Assembly: GCA_041390825.1 (NCBI GenBank)
Contig: JAWKPF010000022.1
Location: 1-64,000 of the forward strand
Source of the DNA: Thermomicrobiales bacterium
GTDB lineage: Bacteria > Chloroflexota > Chloroflexia > Thermomicrobiales > UBA6265
Reading direction: 5' to 3'
Length of the DNA stretch: 64,000 nucleotides
Numbering within the stretch: the stretch's first letter is position 1; each line of letters starts with the position of its first letter. The notes beneath the pieces were generated by a model. The model saw nothing but the letters and a program-made list of their open reading frames with translations, ran no database searches and had not been told where the DNA came from. This document shows, one piece after another, positions 53,450 through 61,998 of this stretch. The translations under genes were made by a program, and so were the position numbers.

Positions 53450-54598
53450 ATGGGTGAGCAGGGCGACGGACTGGCTCCGGCAACCATCGCAGTCAAGGGC
53501 GGCAACGAGCACACCAGCGGGTCCGGTGTTTCGCCGTCGATTCAGCTTTCATCGACGTTCGTTCATGCCGGAGATCCAGGCAACCCGGACGACGGCATTT
53601 ACTCCTACGGGCGCGGGGGATCGCCAGGGTTCACTGAGCTCGAGCGTGCGATTGCCGAACTGGAGCATGGAACGGACGCGGTCGTCTTCAACGCCGGAAT
53701 CTCCGCCGCCATTGCGGCGCTTGCCGAAGGCGCCAATGGAACGGCTGTCGTGTTGCCCTACGATGCCTACTATGGCATTCGCGCTCGTGCATCTGAACTG
53801 CTGCCGCAGCGAGGCATCGAGGTCCGTTTCGTCGATCAATCGAACCTCGACGATCTGCGCGAAACGCTCGACGGCGCCTCGCTCTTGTGGACAGAGACTC
53901 CCACCAACCCGTTGCTTGCTATCGCTGACCTGGAAGCGGTCGGCAACCTATGCGCGGAGATGGGCATCCCCTGGTTCTGCGACAACACCTTTGCCACCCC
54001 GATATCGCAGAATCCGCTCGAATACGGCGCGGCTGGCGCCATGCACAGTGTCACCAAGTACATTGGCGGACACAGCGATCTGATCCTTGGCGCGGTGGCC
54101 GTGAACGACTCGGCCCTCGCCGGTCGGTTGCGCGGTCGTCGTGGCGATGTTGGGACGCAACCGGACGGGTTTACCTGCTGGCTGGCGCGGCGTGGTTCGC
54201 AAACGCTGGCGGTGCGTTTCGAACGGCAGTGCGAGAACGCCCTCGAACTGGCCCGCCGGCTCGATGCTCATCCTGCGGTGGAACATGTCTACTATCCTGG
54301 GCTCCCGGCCCATCCCGGGCATGCGACTGCAAAGAAGCAGATGCGGGGTTTCTTCGGCGCCATGCTCTCGTTCGTTGCAAGAGGAGGGCAGGAAGCCGCG
54401 CAACGGGTGGTCGACCGCTGCGAGATCTTCGTGCCCGCCACCAGTCTCGGTGGGGTCGAATCATTGATCGAGCGCCGCGCACGTTGGACCGCGGAGTCGG
54501 CTCATCCTGCCCTTCTTCGTCTTTCGATCGGTATCGAGGATGTCGAAGACTTGTGGCGAGATCTGGAAAGTGCCCTCTCATCGGGAGGGAATAGCTGA
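53450..54598 (+). CDS. Cys/Met metabolism PLP enzyme (cystathionine gamma-synthase/lyase family)
   Basis: 382 residues. YSYGRGGSPGFTELE near 51-65, LLWTETPTNPLL, FCDNTF with Asp178, and SVTKYIGGHSD with PLP Lys203 are the family motifs; the C-terminal VPATSLGGVESLIE completes it. It may be cystathionine gamma-synthase, gamma-lyase, methionine gamma-lyase or O-acetylhomoserine sulfhydrylase; sequence alone does not decide. ATG 53450 follows AAGGA by five bases. It stands alone between two transcription boundaries. Confidence 0.87.
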   Translation: MGEQGDGLAPATIAVKGGNEHTSGSGVSPSIQLSSTFVHAGDPGNPDDGIYSYGRGGSPGFTELERAIAELEHGTDAVVFNAGISAAIAALAEGANGTAVVLPYDAYYGIRARASELLPQRGIEVRFVDQSNLDDLRETLDGASLLWTETPTNPLLAIADLEAVGNLCAEMGIPWFCDNTFATPISQNPLEYGAAGAMHSVTKYIGGHSDLILGAVAVNDSALAGRLRGRRGDVGTQPDGFTCWLARRGSQTLAVRFERQCENALELARRLDAHPAVEHVYYPGLPAHPGHATAKKQMRGFFGAMLSFVARGGQEAAQRVVDRCEIFVPATSLGGVESLIERRARWTAESAHPALLRLSIGIEDVEDLWRDLESALSSGGNS

Positions 54599-54645
54599 TC
54601 CAATTTGTGCCCTTCGCGCCGTGGATTTCCTGGTTCGTGAGGATT

Positions 54646-54661
54646 GTTACGATTTTGTAAC
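54646..54661. promoter_or_regulatory. Inverted repeat, candidate CRP/FNR-family operator of the nos operon
   Basis: GTTAC (54646-54650), six bases (GATTTT), GTAAC (54657-54661): a 16-base palindrome with the arm length and spacing of CRP/FNR-type operators. It lies about 160 bases before the nosZ start. The half-site is not the E. coli FNR TTGAT, so the regulator is a guess; no such gene is in the window. Confidence 0.5.
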
Positions 54662-54820
54662 GGTAGCCTCAGCCCCCTCACAGGGTTGCCATGCTCTGGC
54701 CACTACAGTCGGCGCAGGCAAAGTGAGCTTCTTGGCATGGGCGCACCAACAGTGAATATCGCGCTTTCCGGGGAGTCGCTGAGCCTCGTACGGTTTCAGT
54801 AGAGTCCCGGAGGTGCCGGA

Positions 54821-56833
54821 ATGGGTATATCGACAGATCTCGCGAAGGAACGAGTGAACCGGCGGACGATGATCAAGGGCGCCGCGGGTGTCACCGCAAC
54901 AGGCGCCGCGTTGGGCATCGGCGCACGTATGGGCGACAACGGCGTCAAGGCAAGTTCGCTTCAGGAGAGTGTCGAAGCCATCGCCGAAGCGCGAGGGCTT
55001 ACACCGCAAGATGTTCAGGCGGCGCTCAAGACGTTTGTCCCGAGCGGTGTGCACGACGATTTCCTGATCTTTAGCTCTGGCGGTCAGTCTGGTCAGGTGC
55101 TGGTAATCGGCGTTCCGTCGATGCGCCTGCTCAAAGTCATCGCCGTCTTCGCTCCCGAGCCATGGCAGGGCTTTGGGTTCTCGACCGAGACCCAGGAAGT
55201 CCTCGCCCAGGGCGCGGTCAACGGCCAGGTGCTGACCTATGGCGACACGCACCACCCCGGCCTCAGCGAGACCGAAGGCGAGTACGACGGACAGTGGCTT
55301 TTCATCAATGACAAGTCGAATGCCCGTATCGGCGTGATCGACCTGCGCGACTTCGAGACCAAGCAGATCGTCAAGAACCCGCACATCATCAGCAACCACG
55401 GCGGAACGTTCGTGACGCCGAACACCGAGTACATCATCGACGGTTCGCAATACGCGACTCCGCACTCGTGGGCGTATGCGCCGCTCGAGAATTATGCGGA
55501 TGAGTACCGCGGCGCAATGACCTTCTGGAAGTTCGACCGCGATGCGGGCCGAATCGTTCCGGATCAGTCGTTCTCCGTCGAGCTTCCGCCGTATTGGAAC
55601 GACCTCGCCGATGCCGGCAAGGGTCCGAGCATGGGCTGGATGTTCTCGAACACCTTCAACACCGAGATGTCCTTCGGCACCGGCGGTGGCGATCTGCCCC
55701 CGGTTGAGGTCGGCGCATCGCAGCGCGATATGGACTACCTGACCGTCATCAACTGGGAGAAGGCGGCGGAAGTCGTGGCGGCGGGCAAGTCCGAGGACAT
55801 GAATGGGATGCAGATGATCCCGATGTCCGTGGCCGTCGAGGAAGGCTTGCTGTGGCAAGTCCCCGAGCCGAAGAGCCCGCACGGCGCCGATGTCACCCCG
55901 GACGGGAAGTACATCGTCGTCTCGGGCAAGCTCGATCCGCATGTGACCGTCTATAGCTTCGAGAAGATCCAGAAAGCGATCGCCGACGGGAACTACGAGC
56001 CGGATGCGTTCGGTGTTCCGGTGCTCGACTTCGAGTCTTGTGTCGAAGCCCAGGTGGAGCTCGGTCTTGGGCCCCTCCACACGCAGTTCGACGACAAGGG
56101 CTTTGCCTACACCAGCCTCTTCCTCGACAGCGGTATCGCGCGGTGGAAGGTTGGCGGAGAAGGAGTCGAAGACGGCTGGACGCTGGTCGACATGATTCCG
56201 ATGCAATACAACACCGGCCACATCTGCGTCGCAGAGGGTGACACCGTTTCCCCGGCCGGGCATTACATGATCGGCATGAACAAGTGGGCGCTCGATCGCT
56301 TCCACCCGGTGGGACCGCTGCTGCCCCAGAACTTCCAGTTGATCGACATCAGTGGCGAGCAGCTGGAACTGATCTACGACATGCCGATTGGCATCGGCGA
56401 GCCGCACTACGTCCAGATGATCAAGTCGGAGCGCCTCGAGAACATCTGGGAGGTCTATCCGGAGGTCGGCTGGAACACGATGACGCAATCGCCGTCGGAC
56501 GTTGCCGCCCAGATTGGCGAAGAGCGGATCGAGCGAGATGGCAGCAATGTCACCGTCTACATGACGTCGATTCGCAGCACGATCCGGCCCGACTTCATCG
56601 ACATCAAGGTGGGTGACACCGTCACAATGAACATCACCAATGTCGAGATGGCGCTGGATGCCACGCACGGGTTCGTGATGCCTGGTCAGAACATCAACCT
56701 GAGCATCGAGCCGGGAGAGACGACATCGGTCACCTTTGTCGCCGACACACCGGGAACCTACCCGTACTACTGCACCGAGTTCTGCTCGGCCCTGCACCTC
56801 GAAATGATGGGCTACATGCTGGTTAGCCCGTAG
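54821..56833 (+). CDS. nosZ: Nitrous oxide reductase, catalytic subunit
   Basis: 670 residues. VNRRTMIKGAAG (Arg14-Arg15) is a Tat-type leader. The beta-propeller carries the seven CuZ histidines: His144/His145 (THHP), His193 (SNHGG), and later SPHGAD, GPLHTQF, NTGHICV and GEPHYVQM. The C-terminal cupredoxin domain has CuA ligands His616, Cys651, Cys655, His659 and Met662 (CTEFCSALHLEM). It reduces N2O to N2 outside the membrane. The gene order downstream and absence of nosR and nosX fit clade II, where leaders are mostly Sec-type, so Tat here is notable. ATG 54821 follows GGAGG. Confidence 0.96.
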   Translation: MGISTDLAKERVNRRTMIKGAAGVTATGAALGIGARMGDNGVKASSLQESVEAIAEARGLTPQDVQAALKTFVPSGVHDDFLIFSSGGQSGQVLVIGVPSMRLLKVIAVFAPEPWQGFGFSTETQEVLAQGAVNGQVLTYGDTHHPGLSETEGEYDGQWLFINDKSNARIGVIDLRDFETKQIVKNPHIISNHGGTFVTPNTEYIIDGSQYATPHSWAYAPLENYADEYRGAMTFWKFDRDAGRIVPDQSFSVELPPYWNDLADAGKGPSMGWMFSNTFNTEMSFGTGGGDLPPVEVGASQRDMDYLTVINWEKAAEVVAAGKSEDMNGMQMIPMSVAVEEGLLWQVPEPKSPHGADVTPDGKYIVVSGKLDPHVTVYSFEKIQKAIADGNYEPDAFGVPVLDFESCVEAQVELGLGPLHTQFDDKGFAYTSLFLDSGIARWKVGGEGVEDGWTLVDMIPMQYNTGHICVAEGDTVSPAGHYMIGMNKWALDRFHPVGPLLPQNFQLIDISGEQLELIYDMPIGIGEPHYVQMIKSERLENIWEVYPEVGWNTMTQSPSDVAAQIGEERIERDGSNVTVYMTSIRSTIRPDFIDIKVGDTVTMNITNVEMALDATHGFVMPGQNINLSIEPGETTSVTFVADTPGTYPYYCTEFCSALHLEMMGYMLVSP

Positions 56834-56842
56834 TTGCAGCAT

Positions 56843-56870
56843 CGGGCGCCGGCCACCCGGCCGGCGCCCG
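56843..56870 (+). other. Perfect GC hairpin behind nosZ, no T-run
   Basis: CGGGCGCCGGCC (56843-56854) and GGCCGGCGCCCG (56859-56870) pair perfectly over ACCC. No T-run follows, so it is more likely an mRNA 3'-end stabiliser or partial attenuator that sets nosZ above the accessory genes. Confidence 0.7.
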
Positions 56871-56922
56871 GTTCAAGAATCGTCTTTGTCCCTCTTGCCG
56901 TAGTGCACCAAGGATGCTGAAC

Positions 56923-57594
56923 ATGGCTATTGCCGGAGCTCCTCCTGTCAACGGAACGACAGTTGACAAACCGAAACACGCATGGTGGGCAAACGCAGTC
57001 GCGCGCGCACGCGCGACATGGATTCAGATCCCGATCCTGATCGCCTCCGCCGCCCTCCTGATTGCATCGATCTTCTTCGCCTACTGGAACATTGTGCTTC
57101 GCGCACCGCAGTACCCCAAGGGTCTCTCGGTCGATGTCTACGTGAACAAGCTCGAAGACATGCGCTCGGTGCGAGAGGTCGACGGGCTCAACCACTACAT
57201 CGGAATGATCAAGCTCACCGATGCCGCCTCGATCGAGCGCATGATCTCGGTCTACGCTCTGGGCATCATGGCGATTCTGGCGGTCGTTTCCGTCTTCCTT
57301 CCCGGTTGGTGGCGACTGCTGGCCAGGCTTCCGATCGTGCTCTATCCGGTCGTGTTCGTAGCCGATCTCTTTGGATGGCTCTACTACGCGGGGAACAATC
57401 TCGATCCCACCGCCGCCCTGAGCAGCTCTATCAGCGAGTTCACCCCGCGCATCTTCGGCGAAGGCGTGATCGGTCAGTTCACGACGAAAGCGACGTTCGA
57501 GACTGGATTCTGGCTCGCAGTTGCGGCCGCTCTGCTCGCGCTGGTCGCAATCGTGCTGGACTGGAGGGCTAGGCGCCATGCGCCGGTCGCCTAG
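56923..57594 (+). CDS. NosB-like membrane protein of clade II nos operons
   Basis: 223 residues with four predicted helices (near 35-60, 105-130, 140-160 and 195-215). RAPQYPKGLSVDVYVNKL and DGLNHYIGMIKL between helices 1 and 2 match the family that sits between nosZ and nosD in clade II clusters, called NosB. Its role is not firmly known; electron delivery or assembly of NosZ is suggested by context. ATG 56923 follows AAGGA. The end overlaps nosD by 17 bases. Confidence 0.7.
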   Translation: MAIAGAPPVNGTTVDKPKHAWWANAVARARATWIQIPILIASAALLIASIFFAYWNIVLRAPQYPKGLSVDVYVNKLEDMRSVREVDGLNHYIGMIKLTDAASIERMISVYALGIMAILAVVSVFLPGWWRLLARLPIVLYPVVFVADLFGWLYYAGNNLDPTAALSSSISEFTPRIFGEGVIGQFTTKATFETGFWLAVAAALLALVAIVLDWRARRHAPVA

Positions 57595-59068
57595 CGCCAG
57601 CGCTGCCCGGTGGTTGCTCCTGGGTCTGCTTCCAGCGCTTCTCCTCATCTCCTTCGCGGCCGCGCCGAATGCCGACGCGCGCCAGGAGTCCAATCAAACA
57701 GCTGACATCGTTGTTTGCAGCGACTGCGACGTAACGACGATCGCAGAAGCGATCCAGCTCGCCAAGGACGGGGATCGCATCGAGGTGCGCGGAGGGGTCT
57801 TTCCAGGTGGACTGACCATCGATACCTCGATCGAGCTCATCGGGGTCGACGACCCTGTTATCGACGGCAACGGCGCGGGCACCCTGGTGCTGGTCACCGC
57901 GCCGGACGTCACAATCGATGGATTCACGCTGCGCAACACTGGTTCGAGCCACGACAAGGAAGACAGCGCTATCCTGGTGGATGCTCCCGGCGCCACTGTG
58001 GTCAACAACCGCATCGAGAATGCGCTCTTCGGGATCTATCTTCGCCAGGCTCCCAATTCGGTGATCAGGAACAATTCGGTCACGGCGCTTTCGGTCGATG
58101 TCGCCATGCGAGGAGACGGTATCCGCGTTTGGTACTCGGACGATGTCACCATTGACGGGAACACCGCAACCGACGGCCGGGACATCATTCTCTGGTATTC
58201 GAACGACGCGCTGGTCACCAACAACTCATTCGACCGCAACCGCTATGGCATGCATCTCATGTTCAGCGACCGTGCGACCATCGAAGAGAACTCGTTCGAC
58301 AGCAACACCATTGGTCTCTATGTCATGTACAGCCGCGATGTCCGCATCGTCAGCAATTCGCTTTCCAACAATGTCGGCGCCACCGGCGGTGGGCTGGGCA
58401 TGAAGGACGTCGACGGCGCGCTGGTCGAGGGAAACCGGTTTGTCAACAACCAAACTGGCATCCAGATCGACACCTCGCCACGCGAACCCAACATCGAGCA
58501 CTACTTCATCGGAAATGTCATTGCCTTCAATGACATCGGCGTTGCGCTGCAACCCGCAGTGAAAAACAACACGTTCATCGACAACGCCTTTATCGACAAC
58601 ACCGAGCATGTGAGCGTGCTTGGGCGCGGCGAGCTCAAGGGAATCTCCTGGGCCGAGGACGGGACAGGGAACTATTGGAGCGACTATGCGGGCTACGATG
58701 CCAATGGCGACGGGATCGGTGACCTCCCCTATGTCTCGCAGCAGTTGTTCGAATCCTTGCTGAGCGATCATCCGGAACTGCGGTTGTTTGCCTACAGCCC
58801 GGCGTCGATGGCGATCGATTTCGCTGCCAAGGCATTTCCGTCGTTTCGGCCAGCCGTCCGGTTCGAGGATCCATACCCGCTGATGAGCGCGACGGCCTCT
58901 CCCTATCTCCCGCCAATCGATGGGGAATCCGAATCCCGTCGCGTCGTCCTGGGGGTCTCAGGCGTCGTGGCTCTTGGCGCGGCGCTGGCTGGCGCGCATC
59001 ATGTGCGCCGTCGTCGTCACTTCGATCCCATTGCAGCCGTCCCCAACCATGAGGTGAAATCGGCATGA
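57578..59068 (+). CDS. nosD: Copper-related maturation protein NosD
   Basis: 496 residues. An N-terminal signal peptide (WLLLGLLPALLLISFAAA, about residues 12-30) precedes a parallel beta-helix of CASH/PbH1 repeats (NNSFDRNRYGMHLMFSDRATIEENSF as a long example in sense) and GNYWSDYAGYDANGDGIGD near the end, diagnostic for NosD. A C-terminal helix (VVLGVSGVVALGAALAG) anchors it. NosD works with NosF and NosY in building the CuZ site of NosZ. ATG 57578 with GGAGG upstream. Confidence 0.9.
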   Translation: MRRSPSASAARWLLLGLLPALLLISFAAAPNADARQESNQTADIVVCSDCDVTTIAEAIQLAKDGDRIEVRGGVFPGGLTIDTSIELIGVDDPVIDGNGAGTLVLVTAPDVTIDGFTLRNTGSSHDKEDSAILVDAPGATVVNNRIENALFGIYLRQAPNSVIRNNSVTALSVDVAMRGDGIRVWYSDDVTIDGNTATDGRDIILWYSNDALVTNNSFDRNRYGMHLMFSDRATIEENSFDSNTIGLYVMYSRDVRIVSNSLSNNVGATGGGLGMKDVDGALVEGNRFVNNQTGIQIDTSPREPNIEHYFIGNVIAFNDIGVALQPAVKNNTFIDNAFIDNTEHVSVLGRGELKGISWAEDGTGNYWSDYAGYDANGDGIGDLPYVSQQLFESLLSDHPELRLFAYSPASMAIDFAAKAFPSFRPAVRFEDPYPLMSATASPYLPPIDGESESRRVVLGVSGVVALGAALAGAHHVRRRRHFDPIAAVPNHEVKSA

Positions 59069-59973
59069 GCATCGAGCGAAACTCCGAAATGGGAAGCGTT
59101 TCCAACATCTCGGTCCAGAATGTCTCCAAGTTCTACGGCCAGTTTCCGGCGCTCGACAAGATTTCATTCGAAGTCGGCGCTGGCGAGTCCGCTGCCCTTT
59201 GGGGACCGAACGGTGCTGGCAAGACCACCATCATGCGCTGTTTGCTCGGTCTGTCGAAGTACGAGGGCAGGATCGCCATCGCCGGGTACGATCCGGTGGC
59301 GCAGGGGCAGCTCGCCAGAAGCGTCATTGGTTACGTGCCGCAGGACCTGCCCGTGCAACCGATGACCATTGGCGAGATGGTCGCGTTCATCGCCAAGCTC
59401 AAGCGGGCTCCTTTGGACGAGTCGCTCGGCCGCCTCGCACTGCTGGGACTCGAGAAGGAAGCGAACAAAGAGATTCGCGCGCTTTCCGGCGGCATGAAGC
59501 AACGTCTCGCGCTTGCGCTTGCGCTCATCGGCAACCCGTCCATCTTGCTGTTGGACGAGCCGACCGCCAGTCTGGACGCCAAGGGGCGTGCCGACCTCTT
59601 GCAACTCCTTCACGGCCTGAAACGTGACGGCATGACGCTGATCTTCTCTTCGCATCGCCCTGAGGATGTCCTGGCGCTTGCCGACCGCATTCTCATGCTC
59701 GATGGGGGTGTGCTCACGGAAGAACGCGCACCACGAGAGTTCAAGGAGACGCTCGAAAGCGAATCGCGGCTCGTCGTCTTCCTGCGCAACGGGCATATGC
59801 AGGTGGCGCTCGACACGCTGACCGAGATGGGTCTCAAGGGGTCGGGTGAAGGCAAGGTCGTTTCGGTGCCGATTCGCGTCGATCAAAAAGCCCTCGTCCT
59901 TTCGGCCATGACGCGAAATGGCGTAGATATCGAAGACTTCGATTGGGAGCAGTACGCATGGACAGAGCAATAG
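59065..59973 (+). CDS. nosF: NosF ABC transporter ATP-binding protein
   Basis: 302 residues. WGPNGAGKTTIMRCLLGL is Walker A, LSGGMKQRLALALALIG the signature, ILLLDEPTASLDAKG Walker B, and FSSHRPEDVLAL the switch. It powers NosY/NosD in maturing the copper centre of NosZ. Coupled to nosD by ATGA at 59065 and overlapping nosY by 16 bases. Confidence 0.92.
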   Translation: MSIERNSEMGSVSNISVQNVSKFYGQFPALDKISFEVGAGESAALWGPNGAGKTTIMRCLLGLSKYEGRIAIAGYDPVAQGQLARSVIGYVPQDLPVQPMTIGEMVAFIAKLKRAPLDESLGRLALLGLEKEANKEIRALSGGMKQRLALALALIGNPSILLLDEPTASLDAKGRADLLQLLHGLKRDGMTLIFSSHRPEDVLALADRILMLDGGVLTEERAPREFKETLESESRLVVFLRNGHMQVALDTLTEMGLKGSGEGKVVSVPIRVDQKALVLSAMTRNGVDIEDFDWEQYAWTEQ

Positions 59974-60788
59974 TTGCAGCCATTGCGGCCAAGGAAGCCC
60001 GAGTTGGATTGCGCAACCGATGGTTCGCAATCTACACGATTCTCTTTTCGTTGCTCGTTGTCGGCTTCGTGGCGTTCGCGTTGAGCGGTTCGAGCCTCAC
60101 CGGCCAGGCCGGCTTCGGCCGCACCTCGGCTGGTCTGCTCAACCTGCTGCTGCTGATGGTTCCACTCATTGCGCTCACGATTGGCGCGCAGTTGATCGCG
60201 TCAGATCGGGAAGATCGCAGTCTCGACTATCTCCTGGCACAACCCCTGACTTCGCTCGAGGTCTACGTCGGGAAGTTCATTGGGGCGGCGTTCTCGCTCG
60301 TGCTCATGTTGCTCATCGGGTTTGGCGGTGCTGGCGCGGTCATGGCGTTCAAGGGCGGAGCCGGAGGAGTGGGTGATTTCCTGATGCTGGTGGCGCTCAC
60401 GCTTCTGCTTGGGTTGGCCATGCTCAGCGTTGGCTACCTGATCTCGAGCTTTTCACGCCAGACGGCTGCGGCGCTCGGAATCGCGCTCACGATGTGGCTT
60501 CTCTTCGTGATCGTGGGGGACCTCGGCATCATGGGGAGCTCGCTCGTGCTGGGAATGAGCCCGGAGGCGTTGCTGTCCTTCACCGCTGCGAACCCCCTGA
60601 ATGTCTACAAGCTCGTCAGCGTCGACCTCCTGCACACGTCGCTCGATGTGCTGGGCCCGGCCGGGATCTACGCTGTCGACCGGTTCGGCGCGACCTACAC
60701 CTATCTCATGCTCGCGTTGCTGGCGCTGTGGATCATCGTGCCGCTCCCCATTGGATACTGGCTCTTCAAGCGAACGGACTTCCAGTGA
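59958..60788 (+). CDS. nosY: NosY ABC transporter permease
   Basis: 276 residues with six helices. KEARVGLRNRWFAIYTILF at the start, GAQLIASDREDRSLDYLLAQPL after helix 2, and AANPLNVYKLVSVDLL near the end are the NosY pattern. It forms the membrane channel of the NosDFY complex. ATG 59958 follows GGGAGC. The stop overlaps the nosL start (GTGA). Confidence 0.92.
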   Translation: MDRAIVAAIAAKEARVGLRNRWFAIYTILFSLLVVGFVAFALSGSSLTGQAGFGRTSAGLLNLLLLMVPLIALTIGAQLIASDREDRSLDYLLAQPLTSLEVYVGKFIGAAFSLVLMLLIGFGGAGAVMAFKGGAGGVGDFLMLVALTLLLGLAMLSVGYLISSFSRQTAAALGIALTMWLLFVIVGDLGIMGSSLVLGMSPEALLSFTAANPLNVYKLVSVDLLHTSLDVLGPAGIYAVDRFGATYTYLMLALLALWIIVPLPIGYWLFKRTDFQ

Positions 60789-61252
60789 TCACCCGTAGGA
60801 ACCTCATCCTCGTCGGAGCGTCGCTCCCCCTCGTCCTGACCGCCTGCGGTGGCGACGAAGCATCCGGGGAAGACCCGCCCTCGATCAAACTTGGTCGCAC
60901 CGCCTGCGAGCGGTGCGGAATGCTCATCTCAGAAGAGCGTTTCGCGAGCGGTATCGTGGATAGCGATGGAAAAGCGGTGGTCTTCGACGATGCCGGCGAA
61001 ATGGTTGCAACGATCCAGGAAGAAGGCCTGAATGACCGGCGAGCATGGGTGCATGGCTCACCATCGATCGAATGGATCGATGCGAAAGCAGCCTGGTATG
61101 CCGTGACAATGGAAATTCCGACCCCGATGGGAACCGGAGTGTTTCCATTCGATACGGAGGCCGATGCAAAAGAGTTTGCCGAGGAGTATGGTGGAGATGT
61201 CTACTCCTGGGACGAACTCCTTGCAAATTGGACCCTGGTCCCACTAATGTGA
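60785..61252 (+). CDS. nosL: NosL copper chaperone lipoprotein
   Basis: 155 residues. The lipobox LTAC (Cys21) after a short hydrophobic stretch and the copper site CERCGM (Cys41, Cys44, Met46) define NosL; FDDAGEMV and WYAVTMEIPTPMGTG fit as well. It delivers Cu(I) to apo-NosZ at the outer membrane face. Start GTG 60785 overlaps the nosY stop. The Arg-Arg before the hydrophobic part may be incidental. Confidence 0.92.
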   Translation: MITRRNLILVGASLPLVLTACGGDEASGEDPPSIKLGRTACERCGMLISEERFASGIVDSDGKAVVFDDAGEMVATIQEEGLNDRRAWVHGSPSIEWIDAKAAWYAVTMEIPTPMGTGVFPFDTEADAKEFAEEYGGDVYSWDELLANWTLVPLM

Positions 61253-61291
61253 ATGCGGGTGTTTGACACGCAGGTCGAGAAAGGGAGGAGT

Positions 61292-61738
61292 ATGCGAAGA
61301 GGAGCACTGCTCGCGGTCGTGATGCTATTGGTCATGGCTGGACTCATCGGCGGGTCTGCACATGGAGTGGCGCTGAACGCCGAGGGAACTGCCTCGCCGG
61401 GCGCCTCGCCTGTTGGGTCGCCGTCGGGATCGCCGGTAGCCCTGGTTGGCGATCCAGAAGCCGGGAAAGCGCTGGCCGCGCAATGCTTGTCGTGCCATTC
61501 GGTCGATGGCAGCAAGATGGTGGGTCCGACCTGGAAGGGGTTGTACGGGCACGAAGTCGAGCTCGAGGATGGCACGAAGGTCATCGCGGATGTGGACTAC
61601 CTGGTCGAGTCGATCAAGGATCCAAACGCGAAGGTCGTCAAGGACTTCCCGGCCGGCGCGATGCCGCCCTATGGCGCGATCCTGACCGACGAGAACATCA
61701 TGGATCTCGTGGCCTATATTCAGTCGCTCGCCGAGTAA
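61292..61738 (+). CDS. Membrane-anchored or secreted c-type cytochrome of the nos operon
   Basis: 148 residues. A signal peptide/anchor (residues 5-25) and a low-complexity Pro/Ser/Gly linker (ASPGASPVGSPSGSP) precede one heme domain: CLSCH (Cys65-His69) with distal Met124 (AGAMPPYGA). It is a plausible electron donor to NosZ, as expected for clade II operons without NosR. ATG 61292 has GGGAGGAG upstream. A terminator lies behind it. Confidence 0.88.
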   Translation: MRRGALLAVVMLLVMAGLIGGSAHGVALNAEGTASPGASPVGSPSGSPVALVGDPEAGKALAAQCLSCHSVDGSKMVGPTWKGLYGHEVELEDGTKVIADVDYLVESIKDPNAKVVKDFPAGAMPPYGAILTDENIMDLVAYIQSLAE

Positions 61739-61765
61739 CGGCGCAGTCGTCGTATCGATCGTTCG

Positions 61766-61800
61766 AACCATGGGTGCTCGCGGGCGCCCATGGTTTTTCT
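61766..61800 (+). terminator. Intrinsic terminator of the nos operon
   Basis: AACCATGGGTGC (61766-61777) and GCGCCCATGGTT (61784-61795) pair over TCGCGG with one G-T; the T-run TTTTT (61794-61798) overlaps the stem foot. It lies 28 bases behind the cytochrome stop. Confidence 0.85.
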
Positions 61801-61998
61801 CTTGCCGAGAAGGCGGTGCCTTCTCGCGTGCGTTCCTTCCGTTTGTATTGTCTGGCTTGCTGTCAGGAGTGCTTTCTTCACTGATCGAGAACGGAGGAGA
61901 CGAACCCCCGCAACTCCACGTGACACAGGGAAGTAGAATTGGCAGTTGTTCGACTTCCCATTGGTCGGAATTGCTGGGAGTAAGGGGTCAGATCAACC
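61801..61998 (+). other. Leader region of proS
   Basis: About 200 bases. GGGAAGT (61928-61934) and ACTTCCC (61953-61959) form a small hairpin. I do not see a T-box core, so a tRNA-dependent riboswitch is not supported. AAGGGG near 61984 may serve the start. Confidence 0.45.

Noticed and set aside
54773..54788. GAGTCGCTGAGCC near nosZ resembling the 123-bp repeat
   Set aside because: Only a 13-base match, without flanking similarity; too short to call a repeat fragment.
54647..56842. A 731-codon open frame antisense to nosZ
   Set aside because: It mirrors nosZ along nearly its full length. In GC-rich genes antisense frames stay open because of codon bias; the product has no known motif and is rich in Arg/His/Asp typical of such shadows.
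61801..61998. T-box riboswitch before proS
   Set aside because: Aminoacyl-tRNA synthetase leaders invite this, but the conserved T-box bulge and following terminator are not seen.
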